Assembly (NCBI GenBank): GCA_023436305.1
Contig: JAEZJQ010000108.1
Coordinates: 1 to 64,000, forward strand
DNA: 64,000 bases
DNA from: Bacillota bacterium
GTDB lineage: Bacteria; Bacillota; UBA4882; UBA8346
Direction of reading: 5' to 3'
A model generated the notes under the pieces. The model was not told the origin of the DNA, did not search any database, and worked only from the letters and a program-made list of their open reading frames with translations. Of the stretch, positions 1 to 8,006 are shown piece by piece. Positions within the stretch are counted from its first letter, which is position 1; each line of letters starts with the position of its first letter. Position numbers and translations under genes: made by a program.

Positions 1-1716
1 GGTCCAGGCCAAAGTCCAGCCATTAACCGCCGTGGAAGTATTGTTTTTAATGGTTATGTTGACTGTAGCTCCGCTGCCCCAGTCGTTCATACTATAGGTT
101 ACCACATAATTACCGGTACCCGGAGTCGGGGTCGCTACTACAGGCGTCGGGGTCACGATAACCGGAGTCGGAGTCCTTACTACGGGCGTCGGGGTCACGG
201 TAACCGGTGTCGGGGTTGCGGTCCGAACCGGAGTCGGAGTCGTAGTTGTTACAGGTGTTGCTGTAATGATGGGAGTCGCTGTCACCACAGGCGTAGCAGT
301 TCGAACCGGGGTCGGGGTTGGAGTTGTAATCACTCCGCCACTAAGATATTTTACCGCACCGGCCAGGGCGCCAACAAAACCGGCATTATAATCAATGGCC
401 ACTTCCGTATATTGATATTGGTTTACATCATCGATATAATTGTCGGACTGATCGGGACCGCCGACCAAAGCACCGGTCAAAGTATGCTGCGCCGGTTTTG
501 CGTTATCCCCGTTGGCATAGGTATAACCATTGGCTGCCCGGTGATGCGGATGTTGCGGCCATGAACTGCCGTATCCAATCTCATATGACATACCGGAAGG
601 ATTGGAGAATACATAATCGATTTGGGATTTGGCAAAAGCGGTAAGAGTGGTATCGCCTGTTTGCCGGTAATACAGCAAAGCCAGCATTGAAGCCGACATG
701 TTGTACCGTAATACACCCCAGTTATGCAAATAACGCATTCCGGCGGGGCTCTTGGTCAGGGTGTTTTTCCAATAATCAAGATTATAAACCATGGCGTCCT
801 TAAATTTCTGCTGTCCGGTCACTTCCGCTAACTTGCAAAATACCGCCATATAGGAATCGTCCCAACACATGGTCCATTTGTTCTGATAAGGGCTGGTTCC
901 CTGCTGAGTGTTGTTTGACAAGTAGCTGTCGATCTCGGTAAGATACGAGCTGGTTCCTTCAATCACATATAACCAGGTGGCGGCCCAGGATAAATCATCC
1001 CAATAGGAACTGGATTGATAGAAAGACTGCCCACCACCGGCTCCTTTATAAGTTTTTCCTAAATTATATAACTCCTTGGCGGCTTGTAAGCATCGGTTGG
1101 CATAAGTGGCATCGGTGCTTTTGTAATTAAGATACATCAAGCTCAGGGCTGCGGAGGTCTGGCCTAAAACATCGGAAGCGGGACTGCTGGTATTGGCCAC
1201 ATAATAAGTGGGGCGGGATCCGGTTTGCTGTTCGGGCGGCCCCCAGTATGTATGATCCGCATTGCCTTCACCCACTTGGTAATAAAAAACATTGGCGCTG
1301 GGGTGGCTCGCCAGGAAGTAATCGGTAAAATACTTCATGGTAGAGAGCATCTTGGTGGCATTGCCGGTTGAATCAAACGCATCTCTGAATTCATATAATG
1401 ACCACCCTAAGACGGAAGCGGAATAACCTTGCGGCAATCCGAATTTGACATGGTCACCGGCGTCATGATACCCGCCGGTCAGGTCTAAGCCTACATCACC
1501 GCCGTCAGTGGTATGGCAGGCGCCCCGCCAACTGCTGAATACGTTATTGGTGGCTGCGTTCGGACCGCATTTATTGGCATCATAAAAATATATCGCATAT
1601 TTCAAAGCGGTTGAGTAATCGGTTGCTGCAAAGATTGATACTGAAAACGCGGATATGGCAATGACCGCAACGAATAGTGTTACTGTAATCCATAATTTTG
1701 TATTCAATTTTTTCAT
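1..1716 (-). CDS. Secreted GH9 endoglucanase with C-terminal CBM2 (partial)
   Basis: Extracellular cellulase; glycoside hydrolase family 9 enzymes cleave beta-1,4-glucan with inversion. The start at 1716 follows an AGGAGCAGAAGG ribosome site. Residues 1-30 form a signal peptide. The DAGDH motif at about 85-89 carries the family's general-base aspartates. The HPHHR motif lies near residue 386, and TEVAIDYNAGF near 437 contains the proton-donor glutamate. A Thr/Pro/Val linker of TPTPV-type repeats runs from about 459 to 535. It is followed by a fold matching CBM2 (NDWGSG, then TINGW-like NGWTLAWT), which runs off the window. The linker length and CBM2 indicate a free, crystalline-cellulose-binding enzyme rather than a cellulosomal one, since no dockerin is seen in the visible part. 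The reading frame is open to base 1, so the C terminus is missing here. Confidence 0.95.
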   Translation of the reverse strand, partial: MKKLNTKLWITVTLFVAVIAISAFSVSIFAATDYSTALKYAIYFYDANKCGPNAATNNVFSSWRGACHTTDGGDVGLDLTGGYHDAGDHVKFGLPQGYSASVLGWSLYEFRDAFDSTGNATKMLSTMKYFTDYFLASHPSANVFYYQVGEGNADHTYWGPPEQQTGSRPTYYVANTSSPASDVLGQTSAALSLMYLNYKSTDATYANRCLQAAKELYNLGKTYKGAGGGQSFYQSSSYWDDLSWAATWLYVIEGTSSYLTEIDSYLSNNTQQGTSPYQNKWTMCWDDSYMAVFCKLAEVTGQQKFKDAMVYNLDYWKNTLTKSPAGMRYLHNWGVLRYNMSASMLALLYYRQTGDTTLTAFAKSQIDYVFSNPSGMSYEIGYGSSWPQHPHHRAANGYTYANGDNAKPAQHTLTGALVGGPDQSDNYIDDVNQYQYTEVAIDYNAGFVGALAGAVKYLSGGVITTPTPTPVRTATPVVTATPIITATPVTTTTPTPVRTATPTPVTVTPTPVVRTPTPVIVTPTPVVATPTPGTGNYVVTYSMNDWGSGATVNITIKNNTSTAVNGWTLAWT

Positions 1717-1843
1717 CCTTCTGCTCCTCTCTTTCGATAACCAGGTGATGTCTTTGTTACCTAATGTTAATGTGGTGTTTCTTCACTTTATGCAAGCTAG
1801 ACAAAGTTCAAAACATCCCGTAAACTTGATTAATATGGCTGTA

Positions 1844-1855
1844 CCTCACCTCCTT
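1844..1855 (-). promoter_or_regulatory. Orphan extended Shine-Dalgarno in cellulase leader (possible STAB-SD)
   Basis: The minus strand reads AAGGAGGTGAGG, a near-perfect anti-16S match, about 15-25 bases after the predicted transcription start and about 130 bases before the cellulase ATG. No ATG, GTG or TTG is placed correctly after it. The gene has its own ribosome site next to its ATG. Such orphan sites near the 5' end stabilise mRNA in Bacillus cry3A (STAB-SD). The function here is inferred. Confidence 0.4.
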
Positions 1856-1876
1856 GATCGGTTTTTACATGGTGTC

Positions 1877-1905
1877 ATTTTAAATGAAACGAAGCCCATT
1901 GTAAA
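1877..1905 (-). promoter_or_regulatory. Sigma-A-type promoter of the GH9 cellulase
   Basis: On the minus strand TTTACA (1905-1900) and TAAAAT (1882-1877) are separated by exactly 17 bases. This predicts a start near 1870 and a 5' untranslated leader of about 155 bases. The rest of the gap to the toxin gene (1906-2132) is AT-rich; I found no gene or recognised RNA class in it. Confidence 0.55.
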
Positions 1906-2132
1906 ATGATACATCATTTATTGAGTAGAAATATTGGGGAAATTACCGCCCATAAAAAGCAATGCCATTCGACGCAGCATGCCTTCGTAACGGGATGTTT
2001 CATTTCCCCCGGTTTTTTCTTCATAAATTGATTATAAATCCTAATATATCCTGAGTAAATAGTGAATAATTTTTTTTTAAAATTTAGTTCTTTCGGTTTG
2101 ATTGTGTAATCGTTTACTTAAAAATAAAAAAT

Positions 2133-2483
2133 TTATGAAACTTCAATCAACCCAAGGCTAATACTGATGGCTCCATTGACATTTTCCATGGTTTGATCAT
2201 CAAGCCGGGCGATTCGCTCTTTCAAGCGTTGTTTGTCGATGGTCCGCAACTGTTCCAAAAGGATTACGGAATCCTTCTCGAGCTTATATTGAGCTGCGCT
2301 GATCTCAATATGGGTAGGTAATTTGGCTCGTTTAATCTTGGAAGTAATGGCAGCAACGATGGTTGTGGGACTATAGGTATTTCCGATATCATTTTGTATA
2401 ATCAATACAGGCCGAAGGCCGCCTTGCTCCGAACCCAGCACCGGATTTAAATTTGCATAAAAAATGTCACCGCGGCGGATCAT
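2133..2483 (-). CDS. ndoA: MazF/NdoA-type endoribonuclease toxin
   Basis: Type II toxin of the MazF/PemK family, a sequence-specific mRNA interferase. The 116-residue protein begins MIRRGDIFYANLNPV with the family signature RGDI..A.L.P..GSEQGG.RPVL at residues 3-27. It continues with TSK and the C-terminal region (LLEQLRTIDKQRL) seen in Bacillus EndoA. The ATG at 2483 overlaps the antitoxin stop by one base (TGATG), the usual translational coupling. The preceding in-frame TTG is therefore not used as the start. Toxin and antitoxin share one promoter, so autoregulation by the ribbon-helix-helix partner is expected. Confidence 0.93.
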   Translation of the reverse strand: MIRRGDIFYANLNPVLGSEQGGLRPVLIIQNDIGNTYSPTTIVAAITSKIKRAKLPTHIEISAAQYKLEKDSVILLEQLRTIDKQRLKERIARLDDQTMENVNGAISISLGLIEVS

Positions 2484-2782
2484 CAATCACGATTCCCTTC
2501 GCTCCCGGGGCGCGCATCCGTTAAATAATCTTCGTATTTTTCCAGATCGTGAAAATCCTCGGCCAATCCATCCTCGGCAATCGCCAAATTCAACTTGCCA
2601 ACCTTCTCATAACCGATCCGGCATCTCTCTATCCGCTCATGGCGGCGGCGCTCCGCAATAAGAAGCAACATCGCCTCACGAACAAAGGCACTACGATTCC
2701 CGGTTTCCCGGCGAACAATTCCATCAACCTCTTGCAGGAGAGTACCCGGCAAGCTGACCATTATCCGCTTGGCTTGCGCCAT
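2483..2782 (-). CDS. ndoAI: EndoAI-type ribbon-helix-helix antitoxin
   Basis: Antitoxin that binds and inhibits the MazF-type toxin encoded immediately downstream. The N-terminal half (KRIMVSLPGTLLQEVDGI, then NRSAFVREAM) is a CopG-type ribbon-helix-helix DNA-binding unit. The C-terminal tail (about residues 50-99) is acidic, as expected for toxin wrapping. The start at 2782 (MAQAK) is chosen because a GGTGAT ribosome site lies about 8 bases upstream. The earlier ATG at 2800 has no well-placed site, though it cannot be excluded. The length matches the EndoAI family (about 93-100 residues). Confidence 0.85.
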   Translation of the reverse strand: MAQAKRIMVSLPGTLLQEVDGIVRRETGNRSAFVREAMLLLIAERRRHERIERCRIGYEKVGKLNLAIAEDGLAEDFHDLEKYEDYLTDARPGSEGNRD

Positions 2783-2829
2783 CTTAGCTATCACCAACAT
2801 TATTATAATAAATTTTTCCTTCTATACTT

Positions 2830-2859
2830 ATTATACACAGTATGGCTAATTTCAGTCAA
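2830..2859 (-). promoter_or_regulatory. Promoter of the toxin-antitoxin operon
   Basis: TTGACT (2859-2854) and a perfect TATAAT (2835-2830) with an 18-base spacer on the minus strand. Predicted transcription starts near 2823, about 40 bases before the antitoxin start. Confidence 0.6.
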
Positions 2860-2900
2860 TGGAATTAAACTTTTTCATACGACAAAACAGATTGGAGGTT

Positions 2901-3542
2901 TTATGATTCCTTAAATAAAATCACCAATAATATCCCCTCAGCCACCTCTACGATAGCGGTCTCTGCGATAAATTCATTGTGAATTCCCCGGGATTTTTCA
3001 AAAAATAAATCCGCCTTATTCAGTGGATAAAGCAATCCGGAAGTGGATACGCCGCTCACTTTCTCTGTTAAAGGAATTAGCGAAACAGCCCATCCTGTTC
3101 TTCTTTCCAAAACTATCCGGGAATCGATGGCTGTAATATCATGGACTTCATCCAACAAATGGATTTCGACTTTGTGGGCCAGGGCTTTCAAAAATAACCC
3201 GATATTGCTTAGAGTGTGGTCAAGACGGCGCCCAAGTCCACCCAATATAATAATTGAACTTGAACCCTCAAGGATAGCAAAATCCACAGCCAGTTCCATG
3301 TCAGTCTCATCTTTTTGAGGGGAATACGGAATGACTTTGACTCCGGCGTTTATTAGCTTATCCACTATGGGTGAAGATAATGAATCAAAATCACCAATCA
3401 ACACTTGGGGAATAATTCCCAACTCATCGAAATAAAAACCGCCATAATCGGCTGCGATTAACAAATCCGGTTTTTTAGCCAGTTCTTGATTAAGCAGTTC
3501 CATATTTACCGGACCACCACCGACAATTAAAGTGCGTTTCAT
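2901..3542 (-). CDS. thiN: Thiamine pyrophosphokinase
   Basis: Transfers pyrophosphate from ATP to thiamine to make thiamine diphosphate. The 213-residue protein has the family N-terminal pattern (GGGPVN) and AADYGGFYFDELGIIPQVLIGDFDSL at about 30-55, holding the substrate-binding acidic residues. QKDETDMELAVDFA at about 76-90 and GGLGRRLDHTLSNI at about 101-114 complete the catalytic motifs. Length and motif order match bacterial ThiN (YloS). It lies between the toxin-antitoxin unit and the rplM-rpsI operon in the same orientation, with a terminator separating it from rpsI, so it probably has its own promoter. Confidence 0.93.
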   Translation of the reverse strand: MKRTLIVGGGPVNMELLNQELAKKPDLLIAADYGGFYFDELGIIPQVLIGDFDSLSSPIVDKLINAGVKVIPYSPQKDETDMELAVDFAILEGSSSIIILGGLGRRLDHTLSNIGLFLKALAHKVEIHLLDEVHDITAIDSRIVLERRTGWAVSLIPLTEKVSGVSTSGLLYPLNKADLFFEKSRGIHNEFIAETAIVEVAEGILLVILFKES

Positions 3543-3575
3543 TGCCGTCCGACCTCACCCGTTTAATTTACCTTC

Positions 3576-3603
3576 GAAAAGAAAACACGACCTTTCGGTC
3601 GTG
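3576..3603 (-). terminator. Rho-independent terminator after rpsI
   Basis: Minus strand CACGACC-GAAA-GGTCGTG, a perfect 7-bp stem with a GNRA tetraloop, followed by TTTTCTTTTC. It closes the rplM-rpsI transcript. Confidence 0.9.
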
Positions 3604-3627
3604 AGTTTAAAACTTCGTTTTTTAAAA

Positions 3628-4038
3628 CTAACGTTTTGAATATTGCGGCGCTTTACGGGCTTTTTTCAGACCATATTTACGTCGTTCCTTCATACGCGGG
3701 TCACGGGTCAGGAATCCGGCTCTTTTCAACGGCAAACGGAACTCGCCGTCTACTTTCAATAAAGCCCGGGAAATGCCATGTCTTACCGCTCCGGCTTGAC
3801 CGGCGATCCCTCCGCCATGAACGCTTATATAAATGTCATATTTATCTTCGGTGGCAGTCAGGGACAATGGTTGCTTAGCTGTTAATTCCAGCACTTTGCG
3901 TCCAAAATAATCCGAAATCTGCTTCCCATTGACCAGGATATTACCCTGACCGGTCATTACTCTTACTTTAGCAACGGAACATTTCCGTCTCCCAGTACCG
4001 TAGTATACTGATTTGGCAGTTTTTTTTGCGCGTGGCAT
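3628..4038 (-). CDS. rpsI: Ribosomal protein uS9
   Basis: Small-subunit ribosomal protein whose C-terminal tail reaches the P site and touches tRNA. Visible hallmarks are YYGTGRRKCSVAKVRV near the N terminus, the GGG(I)AGQAGA..HGI.RAL block at about 75-92, and the invariant basic end (GLKKARKAPQYSKR). At 136 residues it is close to the usual ~130. A short basic N-terminal extension (MPRAKKTAKS) precedes the conserved core. It is 17 bases after rplM in the standard L13-S9 operon and ends at a strong terminator. Confidence 0.98.
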   Translation of the reverse strand: MPRAKKTAKSVYYGTGRRKCSVAKVRVMTGQGNILVNGKQISDYFGRKVLELTAKQPLSLTATEDKYDIYISVHGGGIAGQAGAVRHGISRALLKVDGEFRLPLKRAGFLTRDPRMKERRKYGLKKARKAPQYSKR

Positions 4039-4055
4039 CGATTATCTCTCCTTTC

Positions 4056-4490
4056 TTAGGCCTCAATTTCGAGTTTTTCCGGAACCTGAGCTTGATGTGG
4101 ATGCTCGTTGCCCCGGTAAACCTTCAATTTTTTAATCATCTTGCGGCCTAAGCGGTTGTGCGGTAGCATTCCCCAAATTGTTTTGGTCAGCGCGTACACC
4201 GGTTTCGTCTCTAGTAGTTTGCCGTACTGGATAGCTTTTAAGCCGCCCGGATACATTGAATGAGTATAATGGATCTTGTCTTTGGCTTTTTTCCCTGTCA
4301 AAACAACTTTCTCGGCGTTGATGATGATCACATGATCACCACAGTCTACATTCGGTGTAAATTCCGGCTTGTGCTTACCACGCAAGATTGTCGCCACTTG
4401 GGTGGCGAGACGCCCTAAAGTTTTACCTTCGGCGTCAACCAGATACCATTTGCGCTTGAGGTCTTCTGGTTTAGCAAAATAAGTTTCCAC
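4056..4490 (-). CDS. rplM: Ribosomal protein uL13
   Basis: Early-assembling large-subunit protein. Residues include the family start TYFAKPEDLKRKWYLVDAEGKTLGRLA, then HKPEF.P..DCGDHVI.INA.KV.LTG, and the signature (WGMLPHNRLGR) near residue 106. The start codon is GTG at 4490, preceded by GGGGAG with a 9-base gap. Length 144 equals the family norm. It is cotranscribed with rpsI. Confidence 0.98.
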   Translation of the reverse strand: METYFAKPEDLKRKWYLVDAEGKTLGRLATQVATILRGKHKPEFTPNVDCGDHVIIINAEKVVLTGKKAKDKIHYTHSMYPGGLKAIQYGKLLETKPVYALTKTIWGMLPHNRLGRKMIKKLKVYRGNEHPHQAQVPEKLEIEA

Positions 4491-4579
4491 TCTTAATCTC
4501 TCCCCTGCATGAATGCTGTTAATTTCCCGATCATCCAGTTATCCTCGAATGAAATCCTTGAAACATAACGATGTTTCGG

Positions 4580-4604
4580 AAAAAAAGGACCGTAGTTTTT
4601 ACGG
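4580..4604 (-). terminator. Hairpin with U-run between CBS-ACT gene and rplM
   Basis: Minus strand CCGTA-AAAAC-TACGG followed by TCCTTTTTTT. It can terminate transcripts from the upstream CBS-ACT gene, but it starts only about two bases after the predicted rplM start point. In the rplM transcript it would therefore be a 5'-terminal hairpin. Ribosomal leader attenuation is an alternative, unproven role. Confidence 0.5.
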
Positions 4605-4612
4605 ACTTTAAT

Positions 4613-4641
4613 ATTATACCAAAATGTGATCACAAACGCAA
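4613..4641 (-). promoter_or_regulatory. Promoter of rplM-rpsI
   Basis: TTGCGT (4641-4636), a 17-base spacer, and perfect TATAAT (4618-4613) on the minus strand. The predicted leader to the GTG start is about 115 bases. Confidence 0.65.
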
Positions 4642-4659
4642 ACATTATTTGCAGCTTTT

Positions 4660-5304
4660 TTAATTCCACTTGGCAATATGCATAATCTTATACCCTTTTA
4701 CTTTTAAATCGTTAATTAATTTCTCCGATTGGGAGCTATCCAGCCGGAGTACCAATTCACCGGTAGCTTTTGTCCGGTGAAAGAGCGCCATGGAGATGAT
4801 ACTGATGCCGTTGACTTTAATCGTTTCCGTAATATCGGCAATTACCCCAATCCGGTTTTCCAGATCGATTGTCAAACGGGTACCGGTATGTTTTAAACCC
4901 ATCAAATCCAAAAAAGCGTCAAAGATATCCGATTCAGTAATGATACCTACCAGCTTTCCTTTCTCATCGGCCACCGGAAGAGCTCCAACCCCCCGTTCCC
5001 GCATAATCAGAGCTGCTTCTTCCAAGGTGTCTTCCGGTTTGATGGTGATCGGATTCTTGGTCATGGCTTCCTTCACCGTTAATTTGGATAATACATAATT
5101 AAGTTCCCAAACACTCAGTGTGGTTGCCTCGGATGGGGATACTTTTAATAAATCGTTGCGGGTAATGATCCCCACCAGTTTATCATCTCGAATCACTGGC
5201 AATCTTGCGAAACCATACTTACGAAGTATTTCACCAGCTTCTGCGATTGGAGTATTTTCGGTGGTTGTAATCGGATTGGCCGTCATTCGTTCTTTTACAA
5301 ACAT
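4660..5304 (-). CDS. CBS-pair plus ACT domain protein (AcuB-like)
   Basis: Probable adenosine-nucleotide and amino-acid sensing protein. Two CBS motifs occupy about residues 1-55 (MTANPITTTENTPIAEAGEIL) and 76-134 (AMTKNPITIKPEDTLEEAA). A C-terminal ACT-like domain follows at about 143-214 (TRLTIDLENRIGVIADITETIKVNGISIISM). This order matches the AcuB/YyaK type found in Bacillota. The start at 5304 is supported by GGAGAGG. It is a single gene between the liv operon and rplM. The ligand and target are not evident from the sequence. Confidence 0.85.
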   Translation of the reverse strand: MFVKERMTANPITTTENTPIAEAGEILRKYGFARLPVIRDDKLVGIITRNDLLKVSPSEATTLSVWELNYVLSKLTVKEAMTKNPITIKPEDTLEEAALIMRERGVGALPVADEKGKLVGIITESDIFDAFLDLMGLKHTGTRLTIDLENRIGVIADITETIKVNGISIISMALFHRTKATGELVLRLDSSQSEKLINDLKVKGYKIMHIAKWN

Positions 5305-5499
5305 TACGCATCCTCTCCTTTGTCAAATTTTCACAGACTTGTGGGAATCGTCCGCCGGACTGTTTTCCGCAAAATGGATATAACCATGTTTATTGTTCAT
5401 CCCCATATATTTTCGGCAACAATTGTATAATATTAAATATGACACAAAACTCATTCCCGAGTAAAAGTATCAATCCGATTCGAAACACGACTGAACTGT

Positions 5500-6204
5500 T
5501 TATCCTCCCAAATAAGCCTTCCGTATCTGCTCATTTTGAGCCAGTTCCTTGGCCGGTCCTTCCAAAACGATCCGTCCTGTTTCCAGAACATAAGCGCGAT
5601 GAGCTATGGATAAAGCCATGTGGGCATTTTGTTCCACCAGTAAAATCGTAGTGCCTGTCTGGTTAATCTCCTTGATGATTTCAAAGATTTCTTTGACCAA
5701 TAAGGGCGCAAGACCCATGGAAGGTTCATCCATCAGCATGAGTTTGGGGCGGGCCATTAAAGTACGGCCGATGGCCAACATCTGCTGTTCTCCGCCGCTG
5801 AGCGTCCCGGCAATTTGTTTCCGGCGTTCCCGAAGGCGGGGAAAACGGGCGAAGACCGTTTCGTAATCTTGTTTTACGGCCTGATAATCTTTCCGGATGT
5901 AAGCGCCCATCTCCAGATTTTCCATTACGGTTAAATTGGCGAAAATACGACGCCCTTCGGGAACTTGCGCCAATCCCATTTCCACAATACGGTGCGGCGA
6001 TATTCCATTTAAAGTTTGCCCCATAAATTGAATAACTCCGGTTTTGGGAAGGATTAATCCTGAAACACTATGCAAAGCGGTGGTTTTCCCGGCGCCGTTG
6101 GCTCCAATCAAGGTCACGATCTCCCCGTTTTCCACTTCAAATTGTATATCATGCAATGCATGGATGGCCCCGTAAAAGACATTTAAATTTTTTACGCTAA
6201 GCAC
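5500..6204 (-). CDS. livF: Branched-chain amino-acid ABC transporter ATPase LivF
   Basis: One of two ATPases that power leucine/isoleucine/valine-type uptake. At 234 residues it has Walker A (GANGAGKT, about 34-41), the signature LSGGEQQ near 134, and Walker B LMLMDEPSMGLAP near 156. The short LivF form with an EGRRIFANLTVMENL Q-loop region separates it from LivG. Its ATG overlaps livG by 8 bases, and it is the last gene of the livK-H-M-G-F operon. No terminator hairpin was obvious after it. Confidence 0.95.
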   Translation of the reverse strand: MLSVKNLNVFYGAIHALHDIQFEVENGEIVTLIGANGAGKTTALHSVSGLILPKTGVIQFMGQTLNGISPHRIVEMGLAQVPEGRRIFANLTVMENLEMGAYIRKDYQAVKQDYETVFARFPRLRERRKQIAGTLSGGEQQMLAIGRTLMARPKLMLMDEPSMGLAPLLVKEIFEIIKEINQTGTTILLVEQNAHMALSIAHRAYVLETGRIVLEGPAKELAQNEQIRKAYLGG

Positions 6205-6988
6205 CGGCTTCGACCTCCTCTCCCAGATAGGCCTTAATGACCTTAGGATTTTGGCTTATTTCGGTGGGTGTGCCTTCGGCAATGGTTAATCCGTAATCCA
6301 GCACAATAATCCGTTCACAGATCCCCATCACCAGATTCATATCATGTTCCACCAATAAAATGGTCAGATTGAACTGGGAGCGAATGAATTGGATTAATCG
6401 CATTAGTTCCTGGGTTTCCTGGGGATTCATCCCGGCCGCCGGCTCATCCAGTAACAGTAATTTGGGATTGGTCGCCAAAGCCCGGGTGATCTCCAGCTTC
6501 CTTTGTTCACCATACGGCAGGTTTTTGGCCAACTCATTTTGTTTTTGGTCAATATTAAAGATCTTCAGCAAATCCAAAGCGTCCTTGGTAATTTTAGCCT
6601 CCTCAGCGTAGTACCGGGGCAACCGGAAAATGGCATGGGCGGAATTATAATTAATGCTGAAATGATAAGCGATCCGCACATTGTCCAACACCGTCAAATC
6701 CTTAAACAGCCGGATATTTTGGAAGGTTCGGGCCATGCCGAGCTTGGTGATTTGATAGGGTTTTAATCCAACGATATTTTTCTCCCGGCCCGACTTGGTG
6801 ATGAATTGAATTTCCCCTTCAGTTGGCTTATAAACTCCGGTGATCATATTAAAAACCGTCGTTTTTCCAGCACCGTTGGGACCGATGAGTGCCACCAACT
6901 CCCTCTCGTGAAGCGAAAGGTTAAAGTTGGAGACGGCTTTTAAACCACCAAAATTAATCGAGAGGTTGTTAATCCGTAATATGTCCAT
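6197..6988 (-). CDS. livG: Branched-chain amino-acid ABC transporter ATPase LivG
   Basis: Second ATPase of the uptake system. The start at 6988 (MDILRINNL) is used because AAAGGTG lies 8 bases upstream. A longer reading frame to 7066 only reads through the end of livM. Walker A is GPNGAGKT, the LivG-specific insertion (FNMITGVYKPTEGEI..ARTFQNIRLF) is present, and Walker B is LLLLDEPAAGMNP. It overlaps the livM stop by 20 bases and livF by 8, typical of translational coupling. Confidence 0.94.
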   Translation of the reverse strand: MDILRINNLSINFGGLKAVSNFNLSLHERELVALIGPNGAGKTTVFNMITGVYKPTEGEIQFITKSGREKNIVGLKPYQITKLGMARTFQNIRLFKDLTVLDNVRIAYHFSINYNSAHAIFRLPRYYAEEAKITKDALDLLKIFNIDQKQNELAKNLPYGEQRKLEITRALATNPKLLLLDEPAAGMNPQETQELMRLIQFIRSQFNLTILLVEHDMNLVMGICERIIVLDYGLTIAEGTPTEISQNPKVIKAYLGEEVEAGA

Positions 6989-7997
6989 TGCTTTCACCTT
7001 TCTTTCGCATCTCTTTGGAAGGGATTTTTTTCTTGATGAATGCCTTGGTATCTTGCAGTATCCCAATCAAACCGGTGGGTTTAAACAGCATGATTAGAAT
7101 TAAAATCAACGGATAAATTACCAAACGATAATCTTGCAATATTCGTAAGAACTCCTGCAGATAAGTGATAATAAATCCAGTGGCCACGGTCCCTATAATA
7201 CTCCCCATACCCCCTAGGACTACGATGACCAGAAAATCGAGAGATTTCATGAAATTAAACATAGTCGGATTCAGGTATCCAAAAAACAAAGCGTATAACC
7301 CACCGCCGATACCAGCGATGAATGCCGACAATGTAAACGAGGACATTTTATAATAGAAAATGTTAATCCCCATGGAATCCGCTGCAATTTCATCTTCCCG
7401 GATGGAAACAATGGCCCGGCCCGGTGAAGATTTAATCAGATTATTCACCAACAAAATAATGAATATCATAAAAATAAATATCCAGGTCAAAGAGACCGCC
7501 GGTCCCCAAGTGAAGTCATTGGTAAAGAGCGGAATGCCTTTCAAACCGGCGGCTCCACCCGTAATACCCTCCATGTTGATCAGCAAAACTCGGATAATCT
7601 CCCCAAACCCCAACGTTACAATTGCCAAATAATCTCCTTTTAAACGCAACGTTGGAAAACCAATGACGAAACCAAATATAGCTGTGATCACCCCACCGGC
7701 CAAGATAGCGCCACCCACTAAAAATGGCCACCAAAATGGGGTAACATGAAAGTGCATCACAAAATAAGCGGTGGCATAGGCGCCAATGGCCATAAAACCG
7801 GCATGACCCAGGGCCAATTGGCCGGTAAAACCGGATATCAGATTCAGGCCCAAGGCAATAATAACATTGATGCCGGCCAGTGTTAATATTTGAGCCGTAT
7901 ATTCATCGATGATTCCAAAGTAAACCAGGACATTCACAATGAGGAATCCAACTACGGTAAAACCGGTTAGCATGATTTGTTTTAGAGTTTTGCTCAT
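6969..7997 (-). CDS. livM: Branched-chain amino-acid ABC permease LivM
   Basis: Membrane subunit with about eight to ten hydrophobic segments. The family motif (ALGLNLISGFTGQLALGHAGFMAIGAY) sits at about 50-75, and the EAA-like loop (SIREDEIAADSMGI) near 200. The start is placed at the ATG at 7997 (MSKTLKQ), because the upstream GTG GTG codons coincide with the AGGTGG ribosome site. It is 9 bases from livH and pairs with it as the heterodimeric channel. Confidence 0.94.
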   Translation of the reverse strand: MSKTLKQIMLTGFTVVGFLIVNVLVYFGIIDEYTAQILTLAGINVIIALGLNLISGFTGQLALGHAGFMAIGAYATAYFVMHFHVTPFWWPFLVGGAILAGGVITAIFGFVIGFPTLRLKGDYLAIVTLGFGEIIRVLLINMEGITGGAAGLKGIPLFTNDFTWGPAVSLTWIFIFMIFIILLVNNLIKSSPGRAIVSIREDEIAADSMGINIFYYKMSSFTLSAFIAGIGGGLYALFFGYLNPTMFNFMKSLDFLVIVVLGGMGSIIGTVATGFIITYLQEFLRILQDYRLVIYPLILILIMLFKPTGLIGILQDTKAFIKKKIPSKEMRKKGESNGHITD

Positions 7998-8006
7998 ATT
8001 CACCAC

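Noticed and set aside
110..340. Tandem short repeats (GGAGTCGG/GGCGTCGG words) that look like a minisatellite
   Set aside because: They encode the Thr/Pro/Val linker between the GH9 domain and CBM2; the repeat is a coding effect.
1930..2030. Possible cyclic-di-GMP or other riboswitch before the cellulase
   Set aside because: It lies upstream of the predicted promoter, and no conserved class motif could be matched.
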